NCBI RefSeq assembly: GCF_026627505.1
Contig: NZ_JAPNLK010000043.1
Location: forward strand, 1-64,000
Source: Streptomyces sp. H27-H5
GTDB lineage: Bacteria > Actinomycetota > Actinomycetes > Streptomycetales > Streptomycetaceae
DNA length: 64,000 nucleotides
Reading direction: 5' to 3'
Made by a program: the position numbers and the translations under genes. A model generated the notes under the pieces. It did no database searches and had not been told where the DNA came from. It saw nothing but the letters and a program-made list of their open reading frames with translations. This document shows positions 57,377 to 64,000 of the stretch, one piece after another (the stretch's first letter is position 1; each line of letters opens with the position of its first letter).

Positions 57377-58621
57377 GTGGAGATCCAGGGTGAGGTGACG
57401 GAGGGCTTCGAGGCCGTCCGGGACGCGTTCGTACGCAACTTCGAGGTGCTCGGGGACCGGGGCGCGGCCGTGGCCGTGTACCGCGACGGCCGCAAGGTCG
57501 TGGACCTGTGGGCCGGCACGAAGGACGTGGACGGCGGCCACCCCCGGGGCTCGGACGGCGCCGGGACCGAGGCCTCGGTCGGCGGGAGCGTCGGCTCGGA
57601 CGGCGCCGGGACCGAGGGCGGCGCAGCGCCCTGGACCGCGGACACGGCGCAGGTCGTGCGCTCGGCCACCAAGGGCGTGGCCGCGGCCGTCCCGCTGCTG
57701 TTGCACCAGCGGGGGCTGCTGGACCTGGACGCGCCGGTCGGCGCCCACTGGCCGGAGTTCAAGGCGGGCGGCAAGGAGCGGGTACGGGTCCGCGACCTGC
57801 TGGCACACCGCGCGGGCGTCCCCGCGCTGGACCGGCCGTTGACGCCGGCTCTGGCGGCGGACGGCGAGAGCGGGCCGCGGGCCGTCGCCGAACAGACCGC
57901 CTTCTGGCAGCCCGGCACGGACCACGGCTACCACGCGCAGACGTACGGCTGGCTGCTCTCGGAACTGGTGCTCCGGGTGACCGGCATGTCGCTGGGCCGG
58001 TGGCTGGCCCGGGAGGTCACGGGCCCGCTGGGCCTGGACTTCTGGATCGGGCTGCCCGACGCCGAGGCGGGGCGGGTCGGCAGGGTCGGACCGGTGGAGC
58101 CGCCGGCGTCGGCGGGGGCGCTGCGCACCCGGCCGCGCAGAAACGTTTCGGAGGCCTACGCCGACCCGCACTCGCTGACCCGGCGCGCCTTCGCGGCCAT
58201 CGACCCCCTGCCCGACGAGAACGACCCCGCCTACCGGGCCGCCGAACTGCCCGCCTCGGCCGGCATCGGCACCGCCCGGGCCCTGGCCGGGTTCTACGCG
58301 GCGCTGCTGGACGACACCGAGGACGGAACCCGACTGTTCACCCCCGAGACCGCGGCCCTGGCGTCCAAGGAGCTGTCCTCGGGCCCGGACCGGGTGCTCG
58401 TCGTCAACACCCGCTTCGGCCCCGGCCACATGCTCCACGGTCCGGCCTCCCCGCTGCTGTCCCCGGCCTCCTTCGGACACCCGGGACGGGGCGGCTCGCT
58501 CGCCTTCGCCGACGCGGAGGCGGGGATCGGCTTCGGGTACGTCACCAACTCCTTGGCCAAGTCCGTCACCGCGGACCCCCGCGCGCAGGCCCTGGTCCGG
58601 GCGGTACGCGCGTCGCTCTGA
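57377..58621 (+). CDS. Serine hydrolase, beta-lactamase/EstB family
   Basis: A 414-residue enzyme of the class C beta-lactamase-like fold. The nucleophile motif is SATK at residues 96-99. DLLAHRAGVPALDRP lies downstream as usual, the second-motif region is GYHAQTYGWLLSELVLRVTG, and FGHPGRGGSLAFADAEAGIGFGYVTN supplies the H-x-G third motif. No signal peptide, so it is cytoplasmic and more likely an esterase than a true beta-lactamase. Residues about 55-82 are a Gly/Ser-rich insert containing a duplicated block. GTG 57377 lacks a good ribosome site, and coupling with cbiO 28 bases upstream is possible. Confidence 0.9.
   Translation: MEIQGEVTEGFEAVRDAFVRNFEVLGDRGAAVAVYRDGRKVVDLWAGTKDVDGGHPRGSDGAGTEASVGGSVGSDGAGTEGGAAPWTADTAQVVRSATKGVAAAVPLLLHQRGLLDLDAPVGAHWPEFKAGGKERVRVRDLLAHRAGVPALDRPLTPALAADGESGPRAVAEQTAFWQPGTDHGYHAQTYGWLLSELVLRVTGMSLGRWLAREVTGPLGLDFWIGLPDAEAGRVGRVGPVEPPASAGALRTRPRRNVSEAYADPHSLTRRAFAAIDPLPDENDPAYRAAELPASAGIGTARALAGFYAALLDDTEDGTRLFTPETAALASKELSSGPDRVLVVNTRFGPGHMLHGPASPLLSPASFGHPGRGGSLAFADAEAGIGFGYVTNSLAKSVTADPRAQALVRAVRASL
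57548..57617 (+). repeat. Exact 25-base direct repeat, 45-base period
   Basis: The 25 bases at 57548-57572 recur exactly at 57593-57617, encoding GSDGAGTE twice in an insert of the serine hydrolase. The period of 45 keeps the frame, adding 15 residues. Confidence 0.9.
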
Positions 58622-58667
58622 GCGGGGGCGCCGCGTCGGGGCGCGGGGCTCCGGGTGGATGGCGGGG

Positions 58668-58689
58668 GGCGTACGGGCGCCCGTACGCC
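58668..58689. terminator. 22-base perfect palindrome between convergent genes
   Basis: GGCGTACGGGC followed by its reverse complement. It lies between the serine hydrolase and penicillin-binding protein genes, which converge here, so it probably terminates one or both. A binding site is possible as well. Confidence 0.5.
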
Positions 58690-58718
58690 GGGAGTTGCAC
58701 GCGCGCCCCGTACGTCGG

Positions 58719-60407
58719 TCAGGAACGCAGGACCGCCGCCACGATCGGGCCCGCCGCGTCGCCGCCGTGGCCGCCGCCCTCGACCATCGCCGCCGCGGCC
58801 ACGTCGTCGCTGAAGCCCGTGAACCAACTGTCCGGGCTCGCCGCGCCGTCCACCTCCGCCGAGCCGGTCTTCGCGCCCTTGTCGCCGCCGACCGACGCCA
58901 TCGCCTTGGCGCCGGTACCGCTGGTCGCCGTCAGCCGCATCATGGACACCAGTTGGCCGCGCACCGACGACTTCATCGTGCGCGCCGCCGTCGCGGTCGG
59001 CCGGCCGTCCAACTCGGGCGAGACCAGCAGGGGCTGGTGGAACCTGCCGCTGCGCGCCGTCGCCGTGATGGACGCGATGTTCAGCGGGTTCATGGTGATC
59101 TGGCCCTGTCCGATGTACTCGGCCGCCGACTCCGCGCCGGTCGTCACCGGGACCTTGCCGTCGAAGGACTTGATGCCCGTCTTCCAGTCCAGGCCGATGC
59201 CGAAGACCTCCGTGGCCTCCTTCGACAGCGCGGCGTCCTCGTCGACCTCGTCGATCTGCTTGATGAAGGCGGTGTTGCAGGACTTGGCGAAGCTCGTCGA
59301 GAAGTTCGTGCCCGCCGGCAGTTGGAAGTTGCTCAGGTTGTGGAAGGAACGGCCGCCCCAGGACACCGTCTTGTCGCACGGGGCGGGCTGGTCGGCGGCC
59401 ACCTTGCCGCGGTCGAGCAGCATCGCCGCCGTCACGATCTTCATCGTCGAGCCGGGTGCGCGCGTGCCCGTCATCGCCGCGTCGTAGCCGTCCTTGCGGT
59501 TGTTGGCGATCGCCAGGATGTGGCCGTTGCTCGGCTTGACGGCCACCACCGAGGACTCCGGGTACTTGGCCACCGCCTGCTCCGCCGCGGCCTGCACCTT
59601 CGCGTCCAGGTACGTCTTGAGAGTGCTCGGCTCGCCCGCCACCAGGGTCAACAGCGTGCGTCTGCCGCCGCCGTCCTGCCCGGCGCCGCCGTCCTGGGTG
59701 GTGGCGCCGTCCTGGGTGGTGGCGCCGGCGGTGGCCGGTTCGATCCACAGCTCCGCGCCCGCCTTGCCGCCGGCCTTGCCGCCGTAGACCTCGCGCAGTT
59801 GGGCCAGGACCGGCCGCAGCGACGGGTACTTCTCCGGAGTCAGTTCCTGGTCGTTGCGGTCCACCAGCTTGACCGGGGGACTGGCCGGCGTGCCCGCGCG
59901 GAGGCGCTCGCCGCGCTTGAGGTCCGGATGGATCACCGAGGCCTGCCAGTCGACCAGGGCCTTGCCGGTGCTGAGGCCGCGGACCACGGTGAGCCGGGAC
60001 TCGTACGCGAGGGGCTTGGTCGTGCCCTCGTAGGTGACCTCGGCCTCGACCTTGAAGGGCACGGTCGTGCCGCTCGGGGTGCCGGGGGTGATCACCGCCT
60101 TGGACACGTAGGCCCTGGTCTTGAAGTCGGCGACCGCCGACAGTGCCTCGGACGCGTTGTTCGTCCAGTCGGCCGCCGTGCGCTCGTCCCCGGCCGCCCA
60201 CGCCGTCAGGAAGCCCTTCGCGGCCTCCGCGGTCTCCTTCTCGGTGACCGGCCCCTCGCCCCTCGTCGCGCTGGCCGTCTTGCTGTCGGCCGTGTCGTCC
60301 TTGCCCCCGCCGGTGTCGCCGACCAGTGAATACATGCCGTATCCGGCTCCGCCGACCATCGCGAGGAAAACCCCGCCGATGATGGCACCCTTCGCCGCCC
60401 CGTTCAC
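58719..60407 (-). CDS. Class B penicillin-binding protein (transpeptidase, MecA-type N-domain)
   Basis: A 562-residue membrane-anchored peptidoglycan transpeptidase. The N-terminal anchor is at residues 5-28 (AIIGGVFLAMVGGAGYGMYSL), then an NTF2-like MecA_N-type domain (residues 55-165), a dimerisation region, and the transpeptidase with STMK (S320-K323), SCN (S376-N378) and KTGS (K513-). GTG 60407 has GGGGAGGGG about 6 bases upstream, which rules out the longer frame to 60650. In Streptomyces such PBPs are linked to development and sporulation, which fits the SALP gene nearby. Confidence 0.93.
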   Translation of the reverse strand: MNGAAKGAIIGGVFLAMVGGAGYGMYSLVGDTGGGKDDTADSKTASATRGEGPVTEKETAEAAKGFLTAWAAGDERTAADWTNNASEALSAVADFKTRAYVSKAVITPGTPSGTTVPFKVEAEVTYEGTTKPLAYESRLTVVRGLSTGKALVDWQASVIHPDLKRGERLRAGTPASPPVKLVDRNDQELTPEKYPSLRPVLAQLREVYGGKAGGKAGAELWIEPATAGATTQDGATTQDGGAGQDGGGRRTLLTLVAGEPSTLKTYLDAKVQAAAEQAVAKYPESSVVAVKPSNGHILAIANNRKDGYDAAMTGTRAPGSTMKIVTAAMLLDRGKVAADQPAPCDKTVSWGGRSFHNLSNFQLPAGTNFSTSFAKSCNTAFIKQIDEVDEDAALSKEATEVFGIGLDWKTGIKSFDGKVPVTTGAESAAEYIGQGQITMNPLNIASITATARSGRFHQPLLVSPELDGRPTATAARTMKSSVRGQLVSMMRLTATSGTGAKAMASVGGDKGAKTGSAEVDGAASPDSWFTGFSDDVAAAAMVEGGGHGGDAAGPIVAAVLRS

Positions 60408-60825
60408 TTGCGTCCCCTCCCCAGGAACCACGGTCCTCTGAACATGTTCAAGAACCTCTGGCATGGACATTACGCTGAGCGAGCGGGTGTGGTGCGTGTT
60501 GTTACCGGACCGGAACGTGCCGCCGGTCACACCCCGAACGCGGCGACGGGGGTGGGGCGTTGGCGGCGGGCGCGACTCCGGGGGTGATTCCGGGCGCGAC
60601 TCCGGGCGCCTCGGCGACGCCGGTACGGGGCGGGCCATCGGTCCGCTCACCCGGTGCGCCGCGTCATGCGACGGGGCCGAGCCGCGCCAGATGCCGGTCC
60701 GGGGGTTCCGTGGCCTTCGCCCGATACGCCGGAACCGGCGAAACTACTGCAAAGTGCCGGCCGAGCCGGATACCGCCCCAGCTCAGCAACCCTGCTCCCC
60801 GCACGCGCGGGGAGGGAAGCACCAC
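60408..60825. other. Upstream region of the PBP gene
   Basis: About 420 bases holding the PBP promoter on the minus strand. A 10-base palindrome GAACATGTTC is at 60440-60449, 33 bases before the start. The rest is GC-rich text without a gene I can support. Confidence 0.4.
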
Positions 60826-60853
60826 GGGCCCGGCACCGTCAGGTGTCGGGCCC
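60826..60853 (-). terminator. 12-bp hairpin terminator of the remnant gene
   Basis: GGGCCCGGCACC (60826-60837) pairs with GGTGTCGGGCCC (60842-60853) across GTCA. It lies 20 bases after the stop of the minus-strand remnant at 60873, so it is likely that gene's native terminator. Confidence 0.75.
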
Positions 60854-60872
60854 TTCGGGTGCTTCGGCGGCG

Positions 60873-60996
60873 CTAGACCCAGGTGTCCAGCCACATGCGG
60901 CCGCGCCAGGAGTCCATCGGGAGGGACTGGCCCGTGTAGATGGGCCAGAAGTAGATGGAGTTCCATCCTTCGAAGCGCTTGGAGCCCCGACCAGCC
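60873..60996 (-). pseudogene. 3' remnant of a chromosomal gene, probable integration target
   Basis: The minus-strand frame ends in SIYFWPIYTGQSLPMDSWRG then RMWLDTWV and a TAG at 60873. This tail is rich in Trp, Tyr, Met and Phe, unlike random GC-rich frames, and is followed by a terminator. It has no start: going upstream the frame runs into the integrase 3' region. The likeliest reading is the 3' end of a gene whose 5' part lies on the far side of the integrated element. I do not recognise the gene. The right boundary is uncertain by tens of bases. Confidence 0.55.
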
Positions 60997-61016
60997 AGTT
61001 CTCCGCCAGTCGGGGC
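60984..61016 (-). terminator. Hairpin at element edge (integrase terminator or att region)
   Basis: GCCCCGAC (60984-60991) and GTCGGGGC (61009-61016) can pair with a 17-base loop, 11 bases past the integrase stop. It may end the integrase transcript and lies where attL is expected. Confidence 0.5.
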
Positions 61017-61026
61017 CCTCTTTGGT

Positions 61027-62286
61027 CTACTGGGCCGTCTCGGGGCCGTGATCATGGTCCGGAGGGGTCCCGAAGAGGCCGTCCACGGCCTTCCGGGTCC
61101 GCCCTTCGCTGCTCGGCATCAGGTGCGTGTAGGTGCGCAGGGTGAATCCAGGGTCGGCATGGCCTAGGTACTGGCTCAGCGCCCGGATGTTCTCCCCAGC
61201 GTCCAGCAGGACCGATGCGTAGAAGTGCCGCAGGGCGTGCATCCCGTGCTGAGGCGCGGACGCGTAGCGCTCGCCTTCGTCCGCCGGCGGGATGATCCCG
61301 GCGAGGGCGAGGGCAGGCTTCCACATGAAGTCGTTGAAGTAGCTGACCCGAACGAAGCTGCCCGTCGACCCGCTGAAGATGAGCGACTTCGTCACGGGCG
61401 GCCCGTCCGGCGTCCGCCACGGCAGGGTGACCTTGACCGGCGGGCACAGCTTCGAATGGGCGCGCAGAGCAGCCGCGACAGAGCGGGGGAGCGGGACAGA
61501 ACGCGTCTTCCCGCCCTTGGGGAGGGCGAACACATACTTCCCGCGGATCCGCTTCAGCTGGTGCTGCACGCGGACCCACTCCCCGGCGTAGTCCAGCTCT
61601 TCCACGTCGAGCCCGAACACCTCGCCCTGCCTGAGGCCGCATCCACTCGCGATGTCCACGGCGGTGCGCAGGTGCTCAGGCAGCGCGGCACGTACCGTGA
61701 TCACCTGAGTGGGCGTCCACGGCGCCACGCGCGGCTGTGCGGGCTTGGGAACCTGGACGGACCGAGCCCGGCAGGGGTTCTTGGGGATCAGCCCATCATC
61801 AACGGCGGCGGAGAACGCGGCCGAGACCGTCCCGAAGATGATGCGGCGGCTCGACGACGCGGCGCCGCTGCTCTCCAGCTCGCCCAACCACGTGCGGATG
61901 TGGCCAGGCTGGAACGACGGGACCGGACGCGTCCCGATGTACGGGTAGGCGTGCAGCCTCAGTCGCCGCTCGGCGGCCTCGCGGCTGTTGATCTCCGTGG
62001 TGTGGGTGGCCACCCACTTCTCGGCGAACTGCTGGAAGGTGATGCGGCCGGCGCGCGGGTCGACGTACTGACCGCGCGCCATGTCCGCGGCCGTCTCGTT
62101 GAGCCACTGCTCGGCGAGCCGCTTCTGCTTGTCGGGGAAGGATTTGGACTTCTCGGTGCCGTCGGGGCCGACGTACCGGGCGCGGTAGCGCATGCCGATG
62201 CCGTGCCGGTTGCTCTTGCCCCGGACGGGCTTACCGGCGGCGCCGCGCTCGGTTTTGTACCAGCGGTCTTGGATGTGGCCTGCCAC
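61027..62286 (-). CDS. Tyrosine-type site-specific integrase
   Basis: A 419-residue recombinase. Residues 20-60 are an AP2-like arm-binding region (GIGMRYRARYVGPDGTEKSKSF), followed by the SAM-like core-binding domain (ITFQQFAEKWVATHT). The catalytic domain has the first Arg in GCGLRQGEV, the HxxR box in HALRHFYAS, LGHADPGFT and the nucleophile Tyr386 in TYTH. GTG 62286 has GGAAAGG upstream and gives the usual start (VAGHIQDRWYK). It catalyses insertion and excision between attP and attB. Confidence 0.95.
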   Translation of the reverse strand: MAGHIQDRWYKTERGAAGKPVRGKSNRHGIGMRYRARYVGPDGTEKSKSFPDKQKRLAEQWLNETAADMARGQYVDPRAGRITFQQFAEKWVATHTTEINSREAAERRLRLHAYPYIGTRPVPSFQPGHIRTWLGELESSGAASSSRRIIFGTVSAAFSAAVDDGLIPKNPCRARSVQVPKPAQPRVAPWTPTQVITVRAALPEHLRTAVDIASGCGLRQGEVFGLDVEELDYAGEWVRVQHQLKRIRGKYVFALPKGGKTRSVPLPRSVAAALRAHSKLCPPVKVTLPWRTPDGPPVTKSLIFSGSTGSFVRVSYFNDFMWKPALALAGIIPPADEGERYASAPQHGMHALRHFYASVLLDAGENIRALSQYLGHADPGFTLRTYTHLMPSSEGRTRKAVDGLFGTPPDHDHGPETAQ

Positions 62287-62366
62287 GTGGTGTGCCTTTC
62301 CGGGCGTACGAAGTGAGGGCGGGCCCGGTTGGGCCCGCCCTCGGTGGTTGTTTTCGTGGTGCGTGA

Positions 62367-62603
62367 TCAGGCAGCGTTGCTGATGTCCGTCTGCATCTGT
62401 TCGGCGATCCAGCTGTGTACGGCGTTCGGGTCGTAGCGCACGTGCTTGCCGACGCGGAATCCGGGCGGTCCGGTGCGCTTCTTGCGCCACTGGTAGACGG
62501 TCTCCAGGGGCACGTCGAAGAGTTCGGCGATGTCGTCGGGGGTGAGGTAGCGGTCGGGGAGTCCGCCGCGCAGGATGGCGCGGGGGTCGCTCGGGGTGGG
62601 CAT
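62367..62603 (-). CDS. Excisionase-like helix-turn-helix protein
   Basis: A 78-residue protein with a MerR-like winged HTH: YLTPDDIAELFDVPLETVYQWRKKRTGPPGFRVGKHVRYDPNAVHSWI, the HTH_17 pattern of Xis proteins. GGAGGAGC lies just before ATG 62603, overriding the extension to 62702. It precedes the integrase with an 80-base gap on the same strand. It would bend DNA at the att sites to favour excision. Confidence 0.92.
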   Translation of the reverse strand: MPTPSDPRAILRGGLPDRYLTPDDIAELFDVPLETVYQWRKKRTGPPGFRVGKHVRYDPNAVHSWIAEQMQTDISNAA

Positions 62604-62728
62604 TGCTCCTCCGGCGGGTCGGCAGGGCGGGGACTGTTGGGCCCGGGGGTCGCGTGCTGTCCGAGTCCCGGATTTCTGCGTCATCTGCGCCATCTGTGTC
62701 ATTTACTGGCCTGACCTGCGGTTTTCCG

Positions 62729-62895
62729 GTGACGCTCTGGGTGGTCGTGCGTCACCGGCTGTGTCACCCGAGCTGTCGGGTGACACACACCGGTGACGCA
62801 GGTGACGCGGAATGACGCAGCAGGGGGCCGTCTACGTCACCCTCGTAACCACAGGTCACAGGCCGTTTCACGGCCCGTAGTGACGCGGGTGACGC
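62729..62895. repeat. Cluster of GTGACGC repeats (iteron-like)
   Basis: GTGACGC occurs at 62729, 62793, 62802, 62880 and 62889, with an inverted copy at 62749 and related ATGACGC (62812). Copies at 62793/62802 and at 62880/62889 form two tandem pairs with a 9-base period, 87 bases apart. They lie in the 486-base gap upstream of the excisionase gene. Confidence 0.6.
62760..62787. other. 12-bp perfect hairpin within the repeat cluster
   Basis: TGTGTCACCCGA (62760-62771) pairs with TCGGGTGACACA (62776-62787) with a GCTG loop. Each arm contains GTGAC. May be a binding site, part of an origin, or a terminator. Confidence 0.55.
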
Positions 62896-63012
62896 AGCAT
62901 CTCTTCTCTTAGGAAAAGAGACGGGTGGTTTCTGTTGTGGTGCGCTCTGCTCAAAGAGAGAAGAAGGGGCCGCTGCGCGGCACGACCCTTGCAGCGGCGG
63001 CAAGCCGCCGGA

Positions 63013-63062
63013 CAAGCAAGAGGAGCACCCGTCGCCCTGGGCGGGCGTGCTCTTCTTGCTTG
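63013..63062 (-). terminator. Long hairpin after the P-loop gene
   Basis: Arms 63013-63028 and 63047-63062 pair over 16 bases (one G-T), and the loop can itself pair. It lies 28 bases past the stop of the P-loop gene on the minus strand and is probably its terminator. Confidence 0.7.
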
Positions 63063-63089
63063 GACCGGCACGGCCCGGGGCGCGTTGGG

Positions 63090-64000
63090 TTAGAACGCTC
63101 CCTGCTGCTCCGGCCGGGGCTTGGCGGGGCGGGTCATCTCGATGTAGCGGGCGGCTTTGGTGCGTCCCCAGTCGACGAGGACACCGCGGGCGGCCAAGGT
63201 GGGCTGGAGGCGCTTGAGGCGGTCGGAGAAGACCTTGCCGGTGGTGGGCCAGCCCTTGGGCAGGGGGCGGAAGTCCTCGCCGATGTAGAGCTGGGTGATG
63301 GCGTGCAGCCATTCGGAGGAGGTCATACGGGTCTCCTCGCCGGGTTCGGCGCCGGCGGCGTGCTTGAGGACGGTTTGGGCGAGGAGGTCGCCTTCGATGA
63401 CGTCGTCGTTGAGTTCGTCCAGGGCGGCCCGGTAGGCGCTCAGAGATCCGAGGCCGGTGGCGGTGTCGAGCTGGGCGCACAGGTGGGCGAAGTCGGCCAT
63501 GCGCAGGTCCGTGGGGATGTCGGCCTCGGTGGCCCGGACCTTGACGGTGAGATCGAGGAAGGAGCCGAGGATGACCGGCAGGACTTCCGCGTACTCCGCC
63601 CACAGCTCTGCTTCGGTCCGCCGCACCCGTGGGCGTTCCAGGCGCAGCGGCAGGAGGCGTTCGGCGAGGTCGGGGCGAATGACGCCCACGTCGATGCCGG
63701 TCAGAAGCAGGGGGCGGCGGTAGCGGGAGCGGTAGACGTCCCCGTCGCTGAACAGCGCCCGCTTGATGCTCTCGGCCCCGGTCACGATGCAGCACATCAG
63801 GTCGGACAGGTCCGGCGGCAGGTGCGAGAGGTTGTCCAGGGCCGTGATCCATCCGGCGGCGACGGCCGTGATCAGGTTCTCTTCGTCCTTCGGCGCGCGT
63901 CGCAGGTCGCCCGTCATGCCCTCGACGATCCGCATCAACATCCTTCCCGCGGTGGACTTGCCGGCGCCCTGGGGGCCGGTGAGGAACGGGGCGGGGACGG
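63090..64000 (-). CDS. P-loop ATPase of the integrative element (5' end outside window)
   Basis: The frame is open through the right edge, so at least 303 residues are visible. The first in-frame ATG in the window (63941) is internal. Upstream of it the Walker A motif GPQGAGKST is readable on 63970-63950. Walker B is likely WITALDN, and RPLLLTGIDVGVIRPDLAERLLPLRL is a sensor-like stretch seen in phage/plasmid primase-helicase ATPases. The C-terminal 90 residues (GWPTTGKVFSDRLKRLQPTLAARG) look like a winged-helix DNA-binding tail. A replication helicase of the element is the best guess. Confidence 0.8.
   Translation of the reverse strand, partial: VPAPFLTGPQGAGKSTAGRMLMRIVEGMTGDLRRAPKDEENLITAVAAGWITALDNLSHLPPDLSDLMCCIVTGAESIKRALFSDGDVYRSRYRRPLLLTGIDVGVIRPDLAERLLPLRLERPRVRRTEAELWAEYAEVLPVILGSFLDLTVKVRATEADIPTDLRMADFAHLCAQLDTATGLGSLSAYRAALDELNDDVIEGDLLAQTVLKHAAGAEPGEETRMTSSEWLHAITQLYIGEDFRPLPKGWPTTGKVFSDRLKRLQPTLAARGVLVDWGRTKAARYIEMTRPAKPRPEQQGAF

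Larger units (their letters stand above)
61000..64000. mobile_element. Left end of an integrative element (AICE or prophage-like)
   Basis: Integrase, excisionase-like and P-loop ATPase genes run in the same direction, the typical order for actinobacterial integrative conjugative elements. A truncated gene end abuts the integrase. Composition of 62700-63060 differs (short AT-richer patches). The right end, conjugation gene and replication gene lie outside the window, so its class is open. Confidence 0.75.

Noticed and set aside
60440..60449. LexA (SOS) box at GAACATGTTC upstream of the PBP gene
   Set aside because: Half-sites are 2 bases apart; Gram-positive LexA sites need a 4-base gap.
62868..63071. 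67-codon minus-strand frame in the element spacer
   Set aside because: Covers the strong hairpin at 63013-63062 and lacks a ribosome site; probably non-coding.

Overview
The window looks like a Streptomyces chromosome segment, or one from a very close relative. Coding is GC-rich with strong third-position bias. There is an SsgA-like protein, a SepX/GlpR-type divisome membrane protein next to a MoeA-type gene, a SpoIIE-type PP2C phosphatase, DUF5949-like and DUF6299-like proteins, and many GTG starts with stop/start overlaps. From memory, the galU-moeA-sepX block and the ssgE / metal transporter / penicillin-binding protein block are core Streptomyces synteny. No database search was possible, so family names rest on motifs and recall.

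Layout. 1-140: start of an IS701-like transposase running off the left edge. 366-16058: an exopolysaccharide or cell-surface glycan locus. It holds a secreted DUF3344-like protein, two GT4 glycosyltransferases, a polyprenyl-phosphate sugar transferase, an O-antigen ligase-like polymerase, a MurJ-like flippase, a polysaccharide deacetylase, a Wzz-like protein, a BioF2/CelD-like acetyltransferase, a divergent GH26-like hydrolase with a Pro-rich tail, an ATP-grasp protein and an FAD oxidoreductase. 16093-28705: mixed housekeeping and accessory genes (PAS/PP2C/ATPase regulator, small secreted proteins, P450, LtrA, nitrate transporter, MscL, SAF-domain protein, CMD protein, MTA phosphorylase, FmdB zinc ribbon). 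28813-35846: MFS exporter, K+/H+ antiporter, secreted penicillin-acylase-family enzyme, 5-formyl-THF cycloligase.

35942-41161 is galU, moeA(glp), moaC, moaB/mog, a GNAT and sepX/glpR, joining molybdenum-cofactor genes to a cell-division membrane protein. A tRNA-Ala(CGC) with its own promoter and terminator follows. 41439-47472 has exonuclease III, a MerR regulator and a tightly coupled Baeyer-Villiger monooxygenase / hydrolase / SDR operon. 47568-53904 has a tricorn-type protease divergent from a TetR regulator (with paired operators) and an MMPL exporter. 54017-60407 has an SsgE-like protein, an ECF metal-uptake operon behind a near-perfect Nur box (suggesting nickel), a beta-lactamase-family hydrolase and a penicillin-binding protein.

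From about 61000 to the right edge lies an integrative element: tyrosine integrase, excisionase-like HTH protein, a repeat-rich spacer and a P-loop ATPase cut by the window end. Just left of the integrase is what looks like the 3' remnant of a chromosomal gene with its terminator, the likely integration target. The items I find most worth following are the Nur-box ECF operon, the integrative-element junction and iteron-like repeats, the glycan locus with its own MurJ-like flippase, a probable CTG start on the antiporter, and two closely spaced DnaA boxes outside oriC.
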